A DNA stretch of 64,000 bases from Fibrobacter intestinalis (lineage in GTDB: Bacteria > Fibrobacterota > Fibrobacteria > Fibrobacterales > Fibrobacteraceae). Of this stretch, positions 1 through 9,336 are shown in pieces. The position numbers were made by a program, and so were the translations under genes. The stretch is taken from positions 1-64,000 of the forward strand of contig NZ_FUWU01000006.1 in assembly GCF_900167415.1 (NCBI RefSeq), written 5' to 3'. Under the pieces are notes generated by a model, which saw only the letters and a program-made list of their open reading frames with translations, had not been told where the DNA came from and did no database searches. How positions within the stretch are numbered: the first letter of the stretch is position 1; each line of letters begins with the position of its first letter.

Positions 1-36
1 CCCCTCTTCTCGGGTCCTCGTCCCTTTCTGAATGCA

Positions 37-65
37 AAAGAGCACCGAATAAATCGGTGCTCTTT
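37..65 (-). terminator. Rho-independent terminator of tRNA-Gly
   Basis: A 12-bp perfect stem (37-48 with 54-65) with a 5-nt loop is followed on the minus strand by a T-rich tail. It lies just downstream of the tRNA-Gly gene and would end its transcript. Confidence 0.85.
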
Positions 66-67
66 AG

Positions 68-140
<73 letters not shown>

Positions 141-152
141 GAGGACACCGCA

Positions 153-181
153 ATTATAGATAAAAAAAATAAGACTGTCAA
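153..181 (-). promoter_or_regulatory. Consensus sigma-70 promoter of tRNA-Gly
   Basis: On the minus strand TTGACA (181-176), 17 nt, then TATAAT (158-153): a perfect match to the canonical vegetative promoter. Transcription would start near 146, a few bases before the mature tRNA 5' end. Confidence 0.9.
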
Positions 182-220
182 GGTGTAAAAGAGAAAAAAT
201 GAAAGCTATATTCCGATTTG

Positions 221-1366
221 ATGAACGGGCTCTACATCCATATTCCTTTTTGCACGAAAATCTGCGGGTATTGCGACTTTGCTACTATTGCGGGTTCGGC
301 GAGGCTTTTTGGCGAATATGTCGATTTGCTTTTGCGGGAAGCGGAACGCCGTTTTGGGGAAAATCCGCATTTTATTCGGCATCTGGAAACCGCTTATTTT
401 GGTGGCGGGACGCCGTCCGTTTTACCGCCTAGGGAGTTTGAACGGCTTGTGCTTGGCTTGGAATCTCTGGGGGTGGATTTTCGGCATTTGCAAGAAGTCG
501 ATTGGGAATGCAATCCGGATTCGGCGACGGATGAAAACTTGCAGGCGGCGATATCTTTGGGGGTGAACCGCATCAGTCTTGGTGTGCAGACTTTTGACAA
601 TGAGCTTTTGAAAGCCATCGGGAGACGAGGAACGGCGGAACAGGCGCGTGATGCCTTGCGGAGAATTCTTCGGTTGCCGGATTTATCGGGAAAAAAGATT
701 CGAAGTTCGGCGGATTTGATGTTCTGGCTGCCGGGGCAAACGCTGGCGGGCTTTGAACGGGATGTTCGGGAACTGGCGGAAACGGGAATCGGGCACGTCA
801 GCTTTTACGGTCTGACTTTGAATCCGCGGACTGTGCTGGGAATGCGTTTTGAACAGGGAAAAATTTCTTTGGACGAGGATCTTTACGCCCAAATGTATCG
901 TTCGGGAGTTCAGATTTTGCAGGATTACGGGCTGGAACGTTATGAGGTTTCCAATTTTGCGAAACGGGGCGAGGAAAGCCTGCACAACCGCAATTATTGG
1001 CGACGCGGGGAATATCTGGGGCTTGGTCCCGGCGCTCACAGTTTTCGAGGCAATCAAAGGCTGGCGGCTCCCTCTCGCTATCTCGAATGGAAAAAATGGG
1101 TACTTGCCGGTTGTCTCGAATCGAAAATGGAAATCGATAGGCTTGGGAAAAAGGAACGGCTTTGTGAAAAAATTTGGCTTTCTTTAAGAACCCGGGAAGG
1201 CTTGGACTTGCAAGTGCTTGATTCCGAAGAAGATATGCAAATTTCATGCCAAAAAATAGAAAAGTGGGCTCGCAAGGGATACTTGCAAAAAAGCGGAACG
1301 AAAATTTCCCTTTGCGGAGATGGCTGGCTTTGGATGGATTCCGTTGTCGAAGATCTGATTCCTTAA
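221..1366 (+). CDS. hemW: HemW-like radical SAM protein
   Basis: Radical SAM enzyme of the HemW/HemN group. The N-terminus has the cluster motif C-x3-C-x2-C (Cys11, 15, 18) followed by DF rather than the fourth Cys of HemN. This fits HemW, which is reported as a heme chaperone, rather than coproporphyrinogen dehydrogenase. GGGTPSVLP (about residue 62) and GVQTFD are the expected SAM-barrel motifs, and the length (381 aa) is normal. I chose ATG 221; a TTG at 218 is an in-frame alternative. A TATATT box at 207-212 sits just upstream, so the transcript may be nearly leaderless. It reads divergently from the tRNA. Confidence 0.9.
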   Translation: MNGLYIHIPFCTKICGYCDFATIAGSARLFGEYVDLLLREAERRFGENPHFIRHLETAYFGGGTPSVLPPREFERLVLGLESLGVDFRHLQEVDWECNPDSATDENLQAAISLGVNRISLGVQTFDNELLKAIGRRGTAEQARDALRRILRLPDLSGKKIRSSADLMFWLPGQTLAGFERDVRELAETGIGHVSFYGLTLNPRTVLGMRFEQGKISLDEDLYAQMYRSGVQILQDYGLERYEVSNFAKRGEESLHNRNYWRRGEYLGLGPGAHSFRGNQRLAAPSRYLEWKKWVLAGCLESKMEIDRLGKKERLCEKIWLSLRTREGLDLQVLDSEEDMQISCQKIEKWARKGYLQKSGTKISLCGDGWLWMDSVVEDLIP

Positions 1367-1540
1367 AGATTTGGGCGAATTTTATCAATTTTTGAAAATT
1401 TCGGTATTCAATCGGGGATATTCCCACTTGGAGCATAGTAAAATCTTTATTTTGGCTTGCCTTCGGATTTTTTACATTTATGGATGTATTTTTAGTCAAG
1501 AAAGTGTCACAGATCACCATTATTTTGTGAAGATTGAATC

Positions 1541-4225
1541 ATGATACGCTCGATTCTTGCATCTGCGCCATCTTTGGCTTTTGGCATCGTCCTTCTGGCG
1601 ACGATGGTTTTGCAAGCTGCGCCCGTATGTCCTGAAAATGGAAAGTGCAAATATTATTCCATTTACACCTCTCCGATTTCATATCTTTGGAAAACGGCGG
1701 AAGGCTTTGAATCCATTCCGGATAGCGCGATTAAAGGGGCGTTTTTTTACACCTATGCGCCGAATGATACGCTGATTTTAAATCCTTGCAGCAAGGATTA
1801 TGCGACGGGAAAAACGACTTGCGATAATTCCGAAACCCTGTCTCACCCGACGGCAAAAGTGGTGGCCGATTCGACGAAAGGCTTTTTTTATACCAAGGCA
1901 TCCTCCCATTATCCCGCCGAAAATTTGCCGCTTGGAATGGCGGTCGAAGCAAACGGCAAACCGACAATTTTCCGCTATTACACCTTTTATGTCGCCAATT
2001 TGGAATTTTCTTACCAAAATGAAGAGAGCGAGCGGGTGGTTGTTTCGCCGGAAACCCTGATATCCTTGCCGGTGGATTCCAGTTTATCCGTGGATGTGCG
2101 GGCGGTTATTCCGGTCGGTCCGGATTCCGGGCTAACAGATACGACTATCAATAAGTATGCGTTTTATTTGGAGCCTGTCCGTGGGGCAGAAAATCTGGTG
2201 TTCACGACGCCGGCGGGGGACACGACGGATCGCGTTATTTTGGAAAAGGGTGTCGGGCATTTTTCTGTGCGTTCCACCTCTGCGGTTTCGGGAGCGCAGT
2301 TTACGGCGAGCGGACTTGTCAATCCCAGTGACAGTTCTTTTTTCGTCCATTCGACTTTTCCGGGAAATTTGACGTTTGAAAATCCGAATTTGCCCAAGTT
2401 GGACAGTGCTTTTATTTATGATGCCGACGGCGATGGTATAGGCGACAGCATTATCGCTTATTTTTCGGGCAAGACGGATTCTGTGTCTTGGGACAGTATT
2501 TTCTACAACTGGCCGAATGGCGGCTCTTTGAAACAATTTGCGGGCGAATACAATCAGAATGCAAGCTCGACCATCATGGAATTGATGAATGTGAAGACTT
2601 CGCTCTCCAAGGATTCCGGCAAAGGCGATTTGAAAGTTTATGTGACGTCTAAACTCAGCGGGTCAAGCGCTCCTCTTTCTTCTCCGATTGTCGATAGAAT
2701 CGGGCCTGTCATTCAAAAGGTCGCTCTGATTTCTGGAGCGGGCGGTGCGGATGATACGCTGGTTGTGGATTTTAATAAGGACCTGGATACGGCTTTTGAA
2801 AAAGGAGCCGCCTTACAGCTTGCCAATGGGGACAAGGTTTTTGTGAAGGCCGTTGCAAAAGACGGAAACCGCTGGACATTTACCGTGGAAAGCGGAATGG
2901 TCGCCGTTGGGGATTCGCTGTCCCTTGTGCGTGGACTGGGCGATGTCGGGCTGGTCGCTGCGGATGGGAATGTGCCGGGATTTAATCTGCCTGCCAAAGT
3001 CACCAATTCCGGGCGCGTGTATTTTTCAAATGAAAACAACGGCTTCTTTGATACGGATGCAGACGGCAAAATGGATTCGGTTTCTGTCGGTTTTGAAAAT
3101 CCGATTTCCGAAGAGGATTTGGAGAATTTCCGTTTGCAGTTCTTCTGGAAGGATTCGGCGGGAAACGTCTTGATTATCCAGCCAGAAACAAAGGATTTGA
3201 CTCTTTCCAAAGACGGTAAGGTGGTTTCGTATAAACTTACAGAAGAAGAAATTGCAAAAGTGCAGCCGAATTTGACATCTATCGATAATGAAGATGAATA
3301 TGGCTATGCGGCTTTGGAGAATATCTCCGATGTGAATGGCGATACGGTTTCCCTGTATCAGTATTTGCAAATGAACGATCGAATGGCTCCTGTGATTACT
3401 TCTACGTTCCTTTCGCCGGAATCCAAGAATAAGAATTCGCCGGACAAATTGACTTTGCGCTTTTCGGAACCTGTGAATGTTTCGGCGATGACGAATCCGA
3501 ATTTTATCGGATTTGTTGTGGGTGGCGATACGGTTTACTTTGATTTCTCTTTGGCGGATTGGAATGATTCCTGTACGCAGGTTTCTCTCCGTTTGGGATC
3601 CGAAGTCAGTCTGCTTTCTCGGGCAAATCCGAACGATTCCTTGTTTATCAATCCGGAGGCGAAGGTTTCGGATTTGAACGGAAATGCGGTCTCGGCGAAT
3701 ACGAAGACAACGAATATTGTCGGCGATCCTCGAGTCCTGATGGAGACCGTTTCGTTGGTCGGAGTGGACAGGGCGGCTTTAAGTGCCGATGGTTCCATTT
3801 TTACGGAACGCTTTTTCCCTGCGGGAACTTCGGCTGAAAAGGAAATGGGAAAATCGCTGGGTGTCATGCTGGATGTGGCTTTTGCGACGATTTTTGACGA
3901 TTCAACGGGAGAATCTCTCGATTTGGAAAAGGTCGGATTGCGTTGGACCATGGACATTTACACGAATATGGGGACGTTTGTGGCTTCGGGCAGCGGTAAA
4001 GTGCGTTGCGATGATCCCGGTTTTGAAGGGAATTGCTTTGAAAATGCCAAGCGCCTTTATTTGCGCTGGAATCTGCTTTCCCATGATGGGCGGAAAGCGG
4101 GAGTCGGTGCTTATCTCGTGCAATTCTATGTCAAAGTGTATGGGAAAAAGCACTCGTTCACCTACGATAAAATTTTTAAATGGGGAGTTCACGGCGGCAA
4201 GCATGGTCTTACGCTGGAGGACTAA
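1541..4225 (+). CDS. Secreted giant protein with Ca-loop modules (894 aa)
   Basis: A secreted protein I cannot name. Residues 1-27 form a signal peptide ending near LQAAP. Two acidic D-x-D-x-D-G-x-x-D loops (about residues 293-303, DADGDGIGDS, and 503-512, DTDADGKMDS) each open a beta-rich module, as in calcium-binding dockerin or thrombospondin type-3 loops. DDTLVVDF-type Ig-like strands lie between them. The last ~100 residues form a FlgD-Ig-like module (DGRKAGVGAYLVQF) ending in KWGV, shared with the next gene and with the 1650-aa protein at 17892. It probably forms an operon with the next gene (15-nt gap). A cell-surface or extracellular role is inferred. Confidence 0.75.
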   Translation: MIRSILASAPSLAFGIVLLATMVLQAAPVCPENGKCKYYSIYTSPISYLWKTAEGFESIPDSAIKGAFFYTYAPNDTLILNPCSKDYATGKTTCDNSETLSHPTAKVVADSTKGFFYTKASSHYPAENLPLGMAVEANGKPTIFRYYTFYVANLEFSYQNEESERVVVSPETLISLPVDSSLSVDVRAVIPVGPDSGLTDTTINKYAFYLEPVRGAENLVFTTPAGDTTDRVILEKGVGHFSVRSTSAVSGAQFTASGLVNPSDSSFFVHSTFPGNLTFENPNLPKLDSAFIYDADGDGIGDSIIAYFSGKTDSVSWDSIFYNWPNGGSLKQFAGEYNQNASSTIMELMNVKTSLSKDSGKGDLKVYVTSKLSGSSAPLSSPIVDRIGPVIQKVALISGAGGADDTLVVDFNKDLDTAFEKGAALQLANGDKVFVKAVAKDGNRWTFTVESGMVAVGDSLSLVRGLGDVGLVAADGNVPGFNLPAKVTNSGRVYFSNENNGFFDTDADGKMDSVSVGFENPISEEDLENFRLQFFWKDSAGNVLIIQPETKDLTLSKDGKVVSYKLTEEEIAKVQPNLTSIDNEDEYGYAALENISDVNGDTVSLYQYLQMNDRMAPVITSTFLSPESKNKNSPDKLTLRFSEPVNVSAMTNPNFIGFVVGGDTVYFDFSLADWNDSCTQVSLRLGSEVSLLSRANPNDSLFINPEAKVSDLNGNAVSANTKTTNIVGDPRVLMETVSLVGVDRAALSADGSIFTERFFPAGTSAEKEMGKSLGVMLDVAFATIFDDSTGESLDLEKVGLRWTMDIYTNMGTFVASGSGKVRCDDPGFEGNCFENAKRLYLRWNLLSHDGRKAGVGAYLVQFYVKVYGKKHSFTYDKIFKWGVHGGKHGLTLED

Positions 4226-4240
4226 CCGGAGGATACCGAT

Positions 4241-7200
4241 ATGAAAAAGATCGAAAAACTCTTCCTTTCCTTGACGGCGATTCTTTTGGGAACCGCTTTC
4301 GCTGTTGCTGCGGACGATGTGGCTATCAACGAACCCTACAACCCGGCGACGGGCATCTGGATTCAGCAGGTGGGTGATCTTTATCCGTCGGCGAGTACCT
4401 ATGAAACCGTGTACTATACGCGTTATAGTGTGCAGTTGAGCGCAAAGGCGGTGGATTATTATTACGACGGAAACGGTTATCTCAAGCTTTACAACCGTCG
4501 CCTGCTTTGTCGCACTCCTGGTGCGGATGGTATCATTCACCATCCCGATGGCGATTTGGTGGTGGCCGGGCAGGATCACAACCAGATTTATAAAATCGAC
4601 AAGAATGCGGCGGATACTCTTGCCGACAAGTGCATCACGAAGAGGGTCGCTTCGAATGCTTCGTCTTCTACATATCATTTGATGATGAATCCGGACAATA
4701 CCGTCCTTTGGTCGGCGGGTATTCCGGGAAATCTGATTAGTTATGCGACGGATTCCACAGGAAAACTGGAGAGAATTCGGCAGGTGAAAGTCTATGGCGA
4801 TGTGAGTAATATTACGACGATTGTCTGGGACAACTCTCAGCAGGCTTATTACACCCGTTCCACGAATATGGGCGAAGGTAAGGATGCTCAATTTGGAAAA
4901 ATAGTGGACACCCTTTGCAATATCAATGCGAAACCTTGTCCGGCAAATCAGATTACTGGACTCAAAACGCAGGCTTTAATCAAAGGATTGAATGGTGCGC
5001 ATGGGGCGAGTTTTGACGAGTATTCCAAGACGATTCTTTTGTTCGGCGGCACGCATATCGTGCAAATTGACCCGGCAAAACCGAATGAAGTGGCTGCGGA
5101 TGTCGATTTGAACAAATATCTTTTCAGTTCTGCAATTCCCAATGCTGTCGGCTGGAATCGCTGGCTTTTGGACCAGGGAACGGCGGACCATAAGGGGCAT
5201 ATTTTTGTCGCGTCCAATTCGGGACATTTGATTTTTGTGGATTACACGTCAAATCCGAATAAACTGATCGACAATAATATTTTGATTCATGTGCAATGGA
5301 TTGATAATTATCTGGATGATGTGGCTCCGATGGCGGGTGCAGGCTCGGATCGCAAGCCGGCCAACTCGGAAGGGGAAATTCTTCAGTCTTCGGCGTCCCG
5401 TTCTTCGGCGACGGTCTATCATGAATCTTCCAGTTCTGGCGCAAAGCTCTCTTCCAGCTCTCAGGGCGGTAGCGGCGGAAAGTCGTCGAGTTCTCAAGGT
5501 GGTGGCGGAGGAAAATCCTCCAGCTCTCAGGGCAGTACGGGTGGTAATTCTTCCAGTTCTCAGGGCGGCAGTGGGGATGGTTCCTCCAGCTCTCAAGGAG
5601 GCATTGGCGATAATTCTTCGAGTTCCCAGAATGGCGGTGGAGGAAAATCCTCCAGTTCTCAGGGCGGTAGCGGTGAAAATCCTTCAGGCTCTTCTACATC
5701 CCAGGGAGGAGATCCGTCTTCTTCGGGTTCTCAAGGCGGTTCTAGTTCTTCCAGCGTGTCGGGTGGAAATGGGGATGATTGGGTTCCGCCTTGGGCTTCG
5801 GATTCTTCCTATTCGGGCTTTGAAGACGATGGTTCCGAAGATCAGGGTGGCTCTGATGCTTATCCGACAAATGACAAGCGCGACAAGGGCGACTCTCTGG
5901 TATCGAACGGTTCTATTTTGATTCCGTCCTCTTCGGCATCTTCTTCGGATCCGAACACGATTGTCATCAACGGCGGAACTTATGTGACGGATAGCACGAC
6001 TCACTCTATTCCGCTGCCCAGTTATGGTTCGGACTCCTCTTCGGCTACGGGAAAAGAGCCGGTCAATGTTGGCGATGTCATCCAGATTACTTTGGACGCC
6101 AATAAAATCAAGGACTATTTTGGCGATTCGGATTCCATTTATGTGTCGGGAACGGATGGACTTCTGTTTGTCGATCCCACCCATCCGAGTTCCCCCAATT
6201 CGAATATCTCTGTCGGCGTTTCGGATAAGGATATTTCCATTTGGGTGACGGCAGATACGACGGTTTCGGTGGGAAGCATTTACTTTACGGATAAAGACGG
6301 ACATTTGATTATCTTTGACGGCATCAATTTCTACGATCCGATCCCGGCTGCGGAAATCGGCTACATTCAGGATTCGGATGATGATGCGTTCTTGGATTCT
6401 CTCGAAATTATTTTGGCAAATTCCATTCCCGAAGGTTTGACGGCAACGGGACTTGCCATTCTCGTGAACGGAGATACTCTGGTGGTAAACAGCGCAATCA
6501 CGGTATCGGGAAATCGCATCTTTGCCAGTGCGGATGGATTGAAACTCGAAACCGAAAAATTCCCCGATAATGCCGAAGTCCTGATTACTTATACGAGCGA
6601 TGCGACAGGGGCAAATTATCTCCGTCGGGCGAATTTGTTGCAGCTGGGGTCTCATGTTATCCATCAAGCTTATGCCATCCGGAATAAATCCGGCAGAGAT
6701 TCTCTCTTTATCGAGTTCAATATCGATATTATCCCGGCTGATTTGAAAAATCCGGAAATGGTCGCTTGGCTGAATGGGCAAGGCTTTAATTTGGACGAAG
6801 TGAATGTTTATCTGCCGACAAAGAATACGATTATTCTCGTTGGCGATTCGCTGAAATTGAATGGTGCCACGGATTATGTCACGCTGGCGCCGGGCGCATC
6901 CTTTAATAATCTTTCTTTCATCGCTTCGTCGGAATACGATCGTCAGGTTCCTGTGAAGGTCGTGGATCGTTATCCGTCTGCACAGACCGTTGAATATTAT
7001 GATGTCGATGGCAACGGTGAATTGGATTCCATTGTTGTCCGCTTCTCTTCGGCGGTGACCGCTGAAGAAATGGAAAATTTCTACTTCTCCTTCCCATGGT
7101 ATAGCTCTCGCGGCCTTCTTATCAATTTGCAGGCCCAACCGAAAAATCTGGTTTTGAGTGCGGACGGAAAGAGTGTCGGCTGGTCGGTGACGAGCAATGT

Positions 7201-8194
7201 CAAAGTGGCTCCTTATCTGACAAGCGTAAGCCCGGATTTGCCCGCAGCAACTCTTTATACCTATTACAATATCTTCGGCAATTCTTTTGTCTCTTCGGAA
7301 GCGATTGTCGTCAGCGATAAAATGGCTCCGGTCATTTCTTCGGCGACTCTCCATTATGGAGAGGATTCCAAGCGGGATACGCTGACGGTTTCTTTCTCGG
7401 AGAGCGTGGATTACGCATCGCTGTCGGGTAAGGATTTCTTTGCCTACATTCACAGCAAAGACACGATAGACCTGAATCCTGTGCAGATGATTTGGAATTC
7501 GGATGGGAAGAGCGTCCAGTTGATTCTCCGTGAATCGACAGATGGCATCGTTCCGGGCGATTCTCTGTTGATTGTCGCAGGAAAGGATTCCAGGATTGCG
7601 GATATTTATGGCAATGAATCCGTTGAAAACGCCTCTCCTGTAGTTATCGGAGGACTCTTGGGCAAAATTGTGGAATCTGTAAACATGGGCTTCTACGATC
7701 CGGAACAGTATGTGACGAATACGCTGAACTCGGTTTCGATTTCCTACGTTTCGAATCAGACGCGGACTTCGGATTTGCGCGACGAAGGAACGTTGGGGCA
7801 CTTGATTTCTTTGGGCGAACGCTTTGTTCCGCAATTGATTGATGGTGCTAAAACGGATGCTGACGGCAATTATGACGAAGCTCTGCTAGACAGTATCGAC
7901 CCTGCCGATGTGTTTGTGAATTTCAGCGTGAGCTACTTCGATAATCTGGGGCAGTATGTCACGGATACGACCTTTAACATCCCTTGCAACAGTGCCGCGT
8001 TCGGAACGGATCAGAATTGCTTGACGACCGACAAAAAAGTATTTGTCAACTGGAATTATAAAGATCACACTGGCCGCCTTGTCGGTTCGGGTGTGTATCT
8101 GGTTCAGTTCAAACTGGTCGTGCGCTACAAGCAGAAGAAAATTCAAGAAGAAATGCGTGACAAATGGGGCGTTCGTCGCAAGAAGTCGAAATAA
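4241..8194 (+). CDS. Secreted protein: beta-propeller-like, Ser/Gly linker, Ca-loop modules
   Basis: A 1317-aa secreted protein with a signal peptide (residues 1-24) and a strong CGGAGG ribosome site. Residues ~35-365 look like a beta-propeller (repeated HPDGDLVVAG and KTILLFGG-type strands). Residues ~385-506 are a low-complexity linker of SSSSQGG units. The C-terminal half repeats the architecture of the upstream 894-aa protein: acidic loops DSDDDAFLDS (~710) and DVDGNGELDS (~921), each followed by a beta module, then the FlgD-Ig-like end GRLVGSGVYLVQF and the basic tail KWGVRRKKSK. Ser-rich linkers are typical of Fibrobacter secreted enzymes, but no catalytic domain is recognisable. The two genes are probably paralogues acting together at the cell surface. 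Confidence 0.78.
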   Translation: MKKIEKLFLSLTAILLGTAFAVAADDVAINEPYNPATGIWIQQVGDLYPSASTYETVYYTRYSVQLSAKAVDYYYDGNGYLKLYNRRLLCRTPGADGIIHHPDGDLVVAGQDHNQIYKIDKNAADTLADKCITKRVASNASSSTYHLMMNPDNTVLWSAGIPGNLISYATDSTGKLERIRQVKVYGDVSNITTIVWDNSQQAYYTRSTNMGEGKDAQFGKIVDTLCNINAKPCPANQITGLKTQALIKGLNGAHGASFDEYSKTILLFGGTHIVQIDPAKPNEVAADVDLNKYLFSSAIPNAVGWNRWLLDQGTADHKGHIFVASNSGHLIFVDYTSNPNKLIDNNILIHVQWIDNYLDDVAPMAGAGSDRKPANSEGEILQSSASRSSATVYHESSSSGAKLSSSSQGGSGGKSSSSQGGGGGKSSSSQGSTGGNSSSSQGGSGDGSSSSQGGIGDNSSSSQNGGGGKSSSSQGGSGENPSGSSTSQGGDPSSSGSQGGSSSSSVSGGNGDDWVPPWASDSSYSGFEDDGSEDQGGSDAYPTNDKRDKGDSLVSNGSILIPSSSASSSDPNTIVINGGTYVTDSTTHSIPLPSYGSDSSSATGKEPVNVGDVIQITLDANKIKDYFGDSDSIYVSGTDGLLFVDPTHPSSPNSNISVGVSDKDISIWVTADTTVSVGSIYFTDKDGHLIIFDGINFYDPIPAAEIGYIQDSDDDAFLDSLEIILANSIPEGLTATGLAILVNGDTLVVNSAITVSGNRIFASADGLKLETEKFPDNAEVLITYTSDATGANYLRRANLLQLGSHVIHQAYAIRNKSGRDSLFIEFNIDIIPADLKNPEMVAWLNGQGFNLDEVNVYLPTKNTIILVGDSLKLNGATDYVTLAPGASFNNLSFIASSEYDRQVPVKVVDRYPSAQTVEYYDVDGNGELDSIVVRFSSAVTAEEMENFYFSFPWYSSRGLLINLQAQPKNLVLSADGKSVGWSVTSNVKVAPYLTSVSPDLPAATLYTYYNIFGNSFVSSEAIVVSDKMAPVISSATLHYGEDSKRDTLTVSFSESVDYASLSGKDFFAYIHSKDTIDLNPVQMIWNSDGKSVQLILRESTDGIVPGDSLLIVAGKDSRIADIYGNESVENASPVVIGGLLGKIVESVNMGFYDPEQYVTNTLNSVSISYVSNQTRTSDLRDEGTLGHLISLGERFVPQLIDGAKTDADGNYDEALLDSIDPADVFVNFSVSYFDNLGQYVTDTTFNIPCNSAAFGTDQNCLTTDKKVFVNWNYKDHTGRLVGSGVYLVQFKLVVRYKQKKIQEEMRDKWGVRRKKSK
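5430..5760 (+). repeat. Ser/Gly linker repeat
   Basis: Imperfect tandem copies of about 36 bp encoding SSSSQGGxGGx, eight or nine units inside the 1317-aa protein. Synonymous codons vary between units (tcttccagctct, tcgtcgagttct), so the protein repeat is older or more constrained than the DNA repeat. Confidence 0.85.
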
Positions 8195-8200
8195 TCTAGC

Positions 8201-8208
8201 TACATTTG
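8201..8208 (+). promoter_or_regulatory. TAnnTTTG promoter box, leaderless start of pcrB
   Basis: TACATTTG matches the Bacteroidetes -7 consensus TAnnTTTG exactly. The ATG at 8213 is 7 nt past the end of the TACATT hexamer, so transcription should start at or next to the start codon. No ribosome site is present. No good -33/-35 element is visible. Confidence 0.55.
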
Positions 8209-8212
8209 CTTT

Positions 8213-8968
8213 ATGCAAATCGGAAAAACAGAAGCCAGACTGAATGCGGAGATCGAAAGGCGCGGCGCACTTTTTGCCGTGCTGCTCGATCCGGACACCT
8301 CTGATGATCAAGCATTGTTGCGAGCTGGAAAGTTGGCACTGGAGAATGGAGCCGACCTTCTTCTCGTTGGCGGCTCGTTTATGGGAAACATCAATTTGCC
8401 TGCTCAAGTGGCCGCCTTGAAAAAGGAAGTATCTTTGCCGGTGATACTTTTTCCGGGGGGCGCTTCTCAGGTTGTTCCTGGGTTCGACGCGATTCTTTTT
8501 ACGACTTTGGTCACGGGAAGAAATCCAAATTATCTGATTGATGAACAGGTGCGTGGCGGCGTGCTGGTCCGTTCTTTTGGTCTGGAAGCTATTCCGACTG
8601 CCTATGAACTTATCAATAGTGGAAAACGGACCGCTGTGGAGTACATCAGCAATACGGTCCCCGTCCCTGCCGACAAACCGAAACTTTCGATGGTGCATTC
8701 TATTGCTGCAGAGTTGATGGGAATGCGCTATGTGTATCTGGAAGCGGGTTCGGGAGCGGAAACCCCTGTTCCTGTCGAGCACATCGCCTACACGCGCAAA
8801 TCGACGCAGATGAAAATCATTACGGGTGGTGGCATTCGCGAGCCGGAAACGGCGGCGATTCGGGTTGCCGCCGGTGCGCAAATCATCGTGACCGGAACGC
8901 TTTGGGAAAAAGTCAAGGATCCGGTGCTGTTGAAAGAATTTGCTGCGGCTATCCACACCAAAGCCTGA
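8213..8968 (+). CDS. pcrB: Geranylgeranylglyceryl phosphate synthase family (PcrB/GGGPS)
   Basis: TIM-barrel prenyltransferase that joins a polyprenyl chain to sn-glycerol-1-phosphate, the first step of archaeal-type ether lipid synthesis. Visible family motifs: FAVLLDPD near the N-terminus, LFPGGASQV, YLEAGSGAETPV (phosphate binding), ITGGGIREPE and IIVTGTLWE at the C-terminus. At 251 aa it has the usual length. The family occurs in archaea, in Firmicutes (heptaprenyl) and in members of the FCB superphylum; chain length cannot be read here. No glycerol-1-phosphate dehydrogenase gene is in the window. It stands between a surface-protein gene and the ABC operon, with its own promoter box. Confidence 0.9.
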   Translation: MQIGKTEARLNAEIERRGALFAVLLDPDTSDDQALLRAGKLALENGADLLLVGGSFMGNINLPAQVAALKKEVSLPVILFPGGASQVVPGFDAILFTTLVTGRNPNYLIDEQVRGGVLVRSFGLEAIPTAYELINSGKRTAVEYISNTVPVPADKPKLSMVHSIAAELMGMRYVYLEAGSGAETPVPVEHIAYTRKSTQMKIITGGGIREPETAAIRVAAGAQIIVTGTLWEKVKDPVLLKEFAAAIHTKA

Positions 8969-9064
8969 AATGGGCCATGGAATTTTACAGCCCGAAAAGG
9001 AATCGTTTGGGGGTTGTTTTTTCAGTCTCTCATCGCAGAAATGACTTTTGATTGAAGAAAAAAG

Positions 9065-9072
9065 TATTTTTG
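9065..9072 (+). promoter_or_regulatory. TAnnTTTG box of the ABC/PilT-like run
   Basis: TATTTTTG matches TAnnTTTG. It lies 28 nt before the ATG at 9100, leaving a short leader that contains a CGGAG ribosome site. It probably starts the run of co-directional genes from 9100. Confidence 0.45.
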
Positions 9073-9099
9073 AGTGGAAAGTTTTTTCGGAGATTCTTT

Positions 9100-9336
9100 A
9101 TGGATAAGAAAATCATTGTGACCTACATCCTCCGCTTATTTGGCGTTGTCTTTGTTTTGATGTACTTTTTTGGACATCCTCTTTTGAATCGCCTTTTTCC
9201 GGGTTTTCCTGTTTCGTCTTTAAATTATTTCTTTTACGCCGGACTTTTGATTTATTTGGTTGGAGCGGTGCTCTATTATTTCTTCAACCGCAAACTTTTG
9301 AAGAAAATCGCAAAGGACGACGAGGATTTTAAATGA
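9100..9336 (+). CDS. Small two-helix membrane protein
   Basis: A 78-aa protein with two predicted membrane helices (about residues 8-30 and 40-62), a short loop between them, and a charged C-terminal tail (KKIAKDDEDFK). I do not recognise a family. ATG 9100 is chosen over an upstream in-frame start because CGGAG lies 7 nt before it. Its stop overlaps the ATG of the ABC ATPase (ATGA), so it is translationally coupled. It is probably an accessory subunit of that transporter. Confidence 0.75.
   Translation: MDKKIIVTYILRLFGVVFVLMYFFGHPLLNRLFPGFPVSSLNYFFYAGLLIYLVGAVLYYFFNRKLLKKIAKDDEDFK

Noticed and set aside
1480-1530. 16-codon frame after a TACATTTA box upstream of the 894-aa gene
   Set aside because: Too short to support; the codons show no attenuation pattern.
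5684-7834. Long open frame (716 codons) antisense to the 1317-aa protein
   Set aside because: Low-complexity Arg/Ile-rich translation with no domain, arising from codon bias of the real gene on the other strand.
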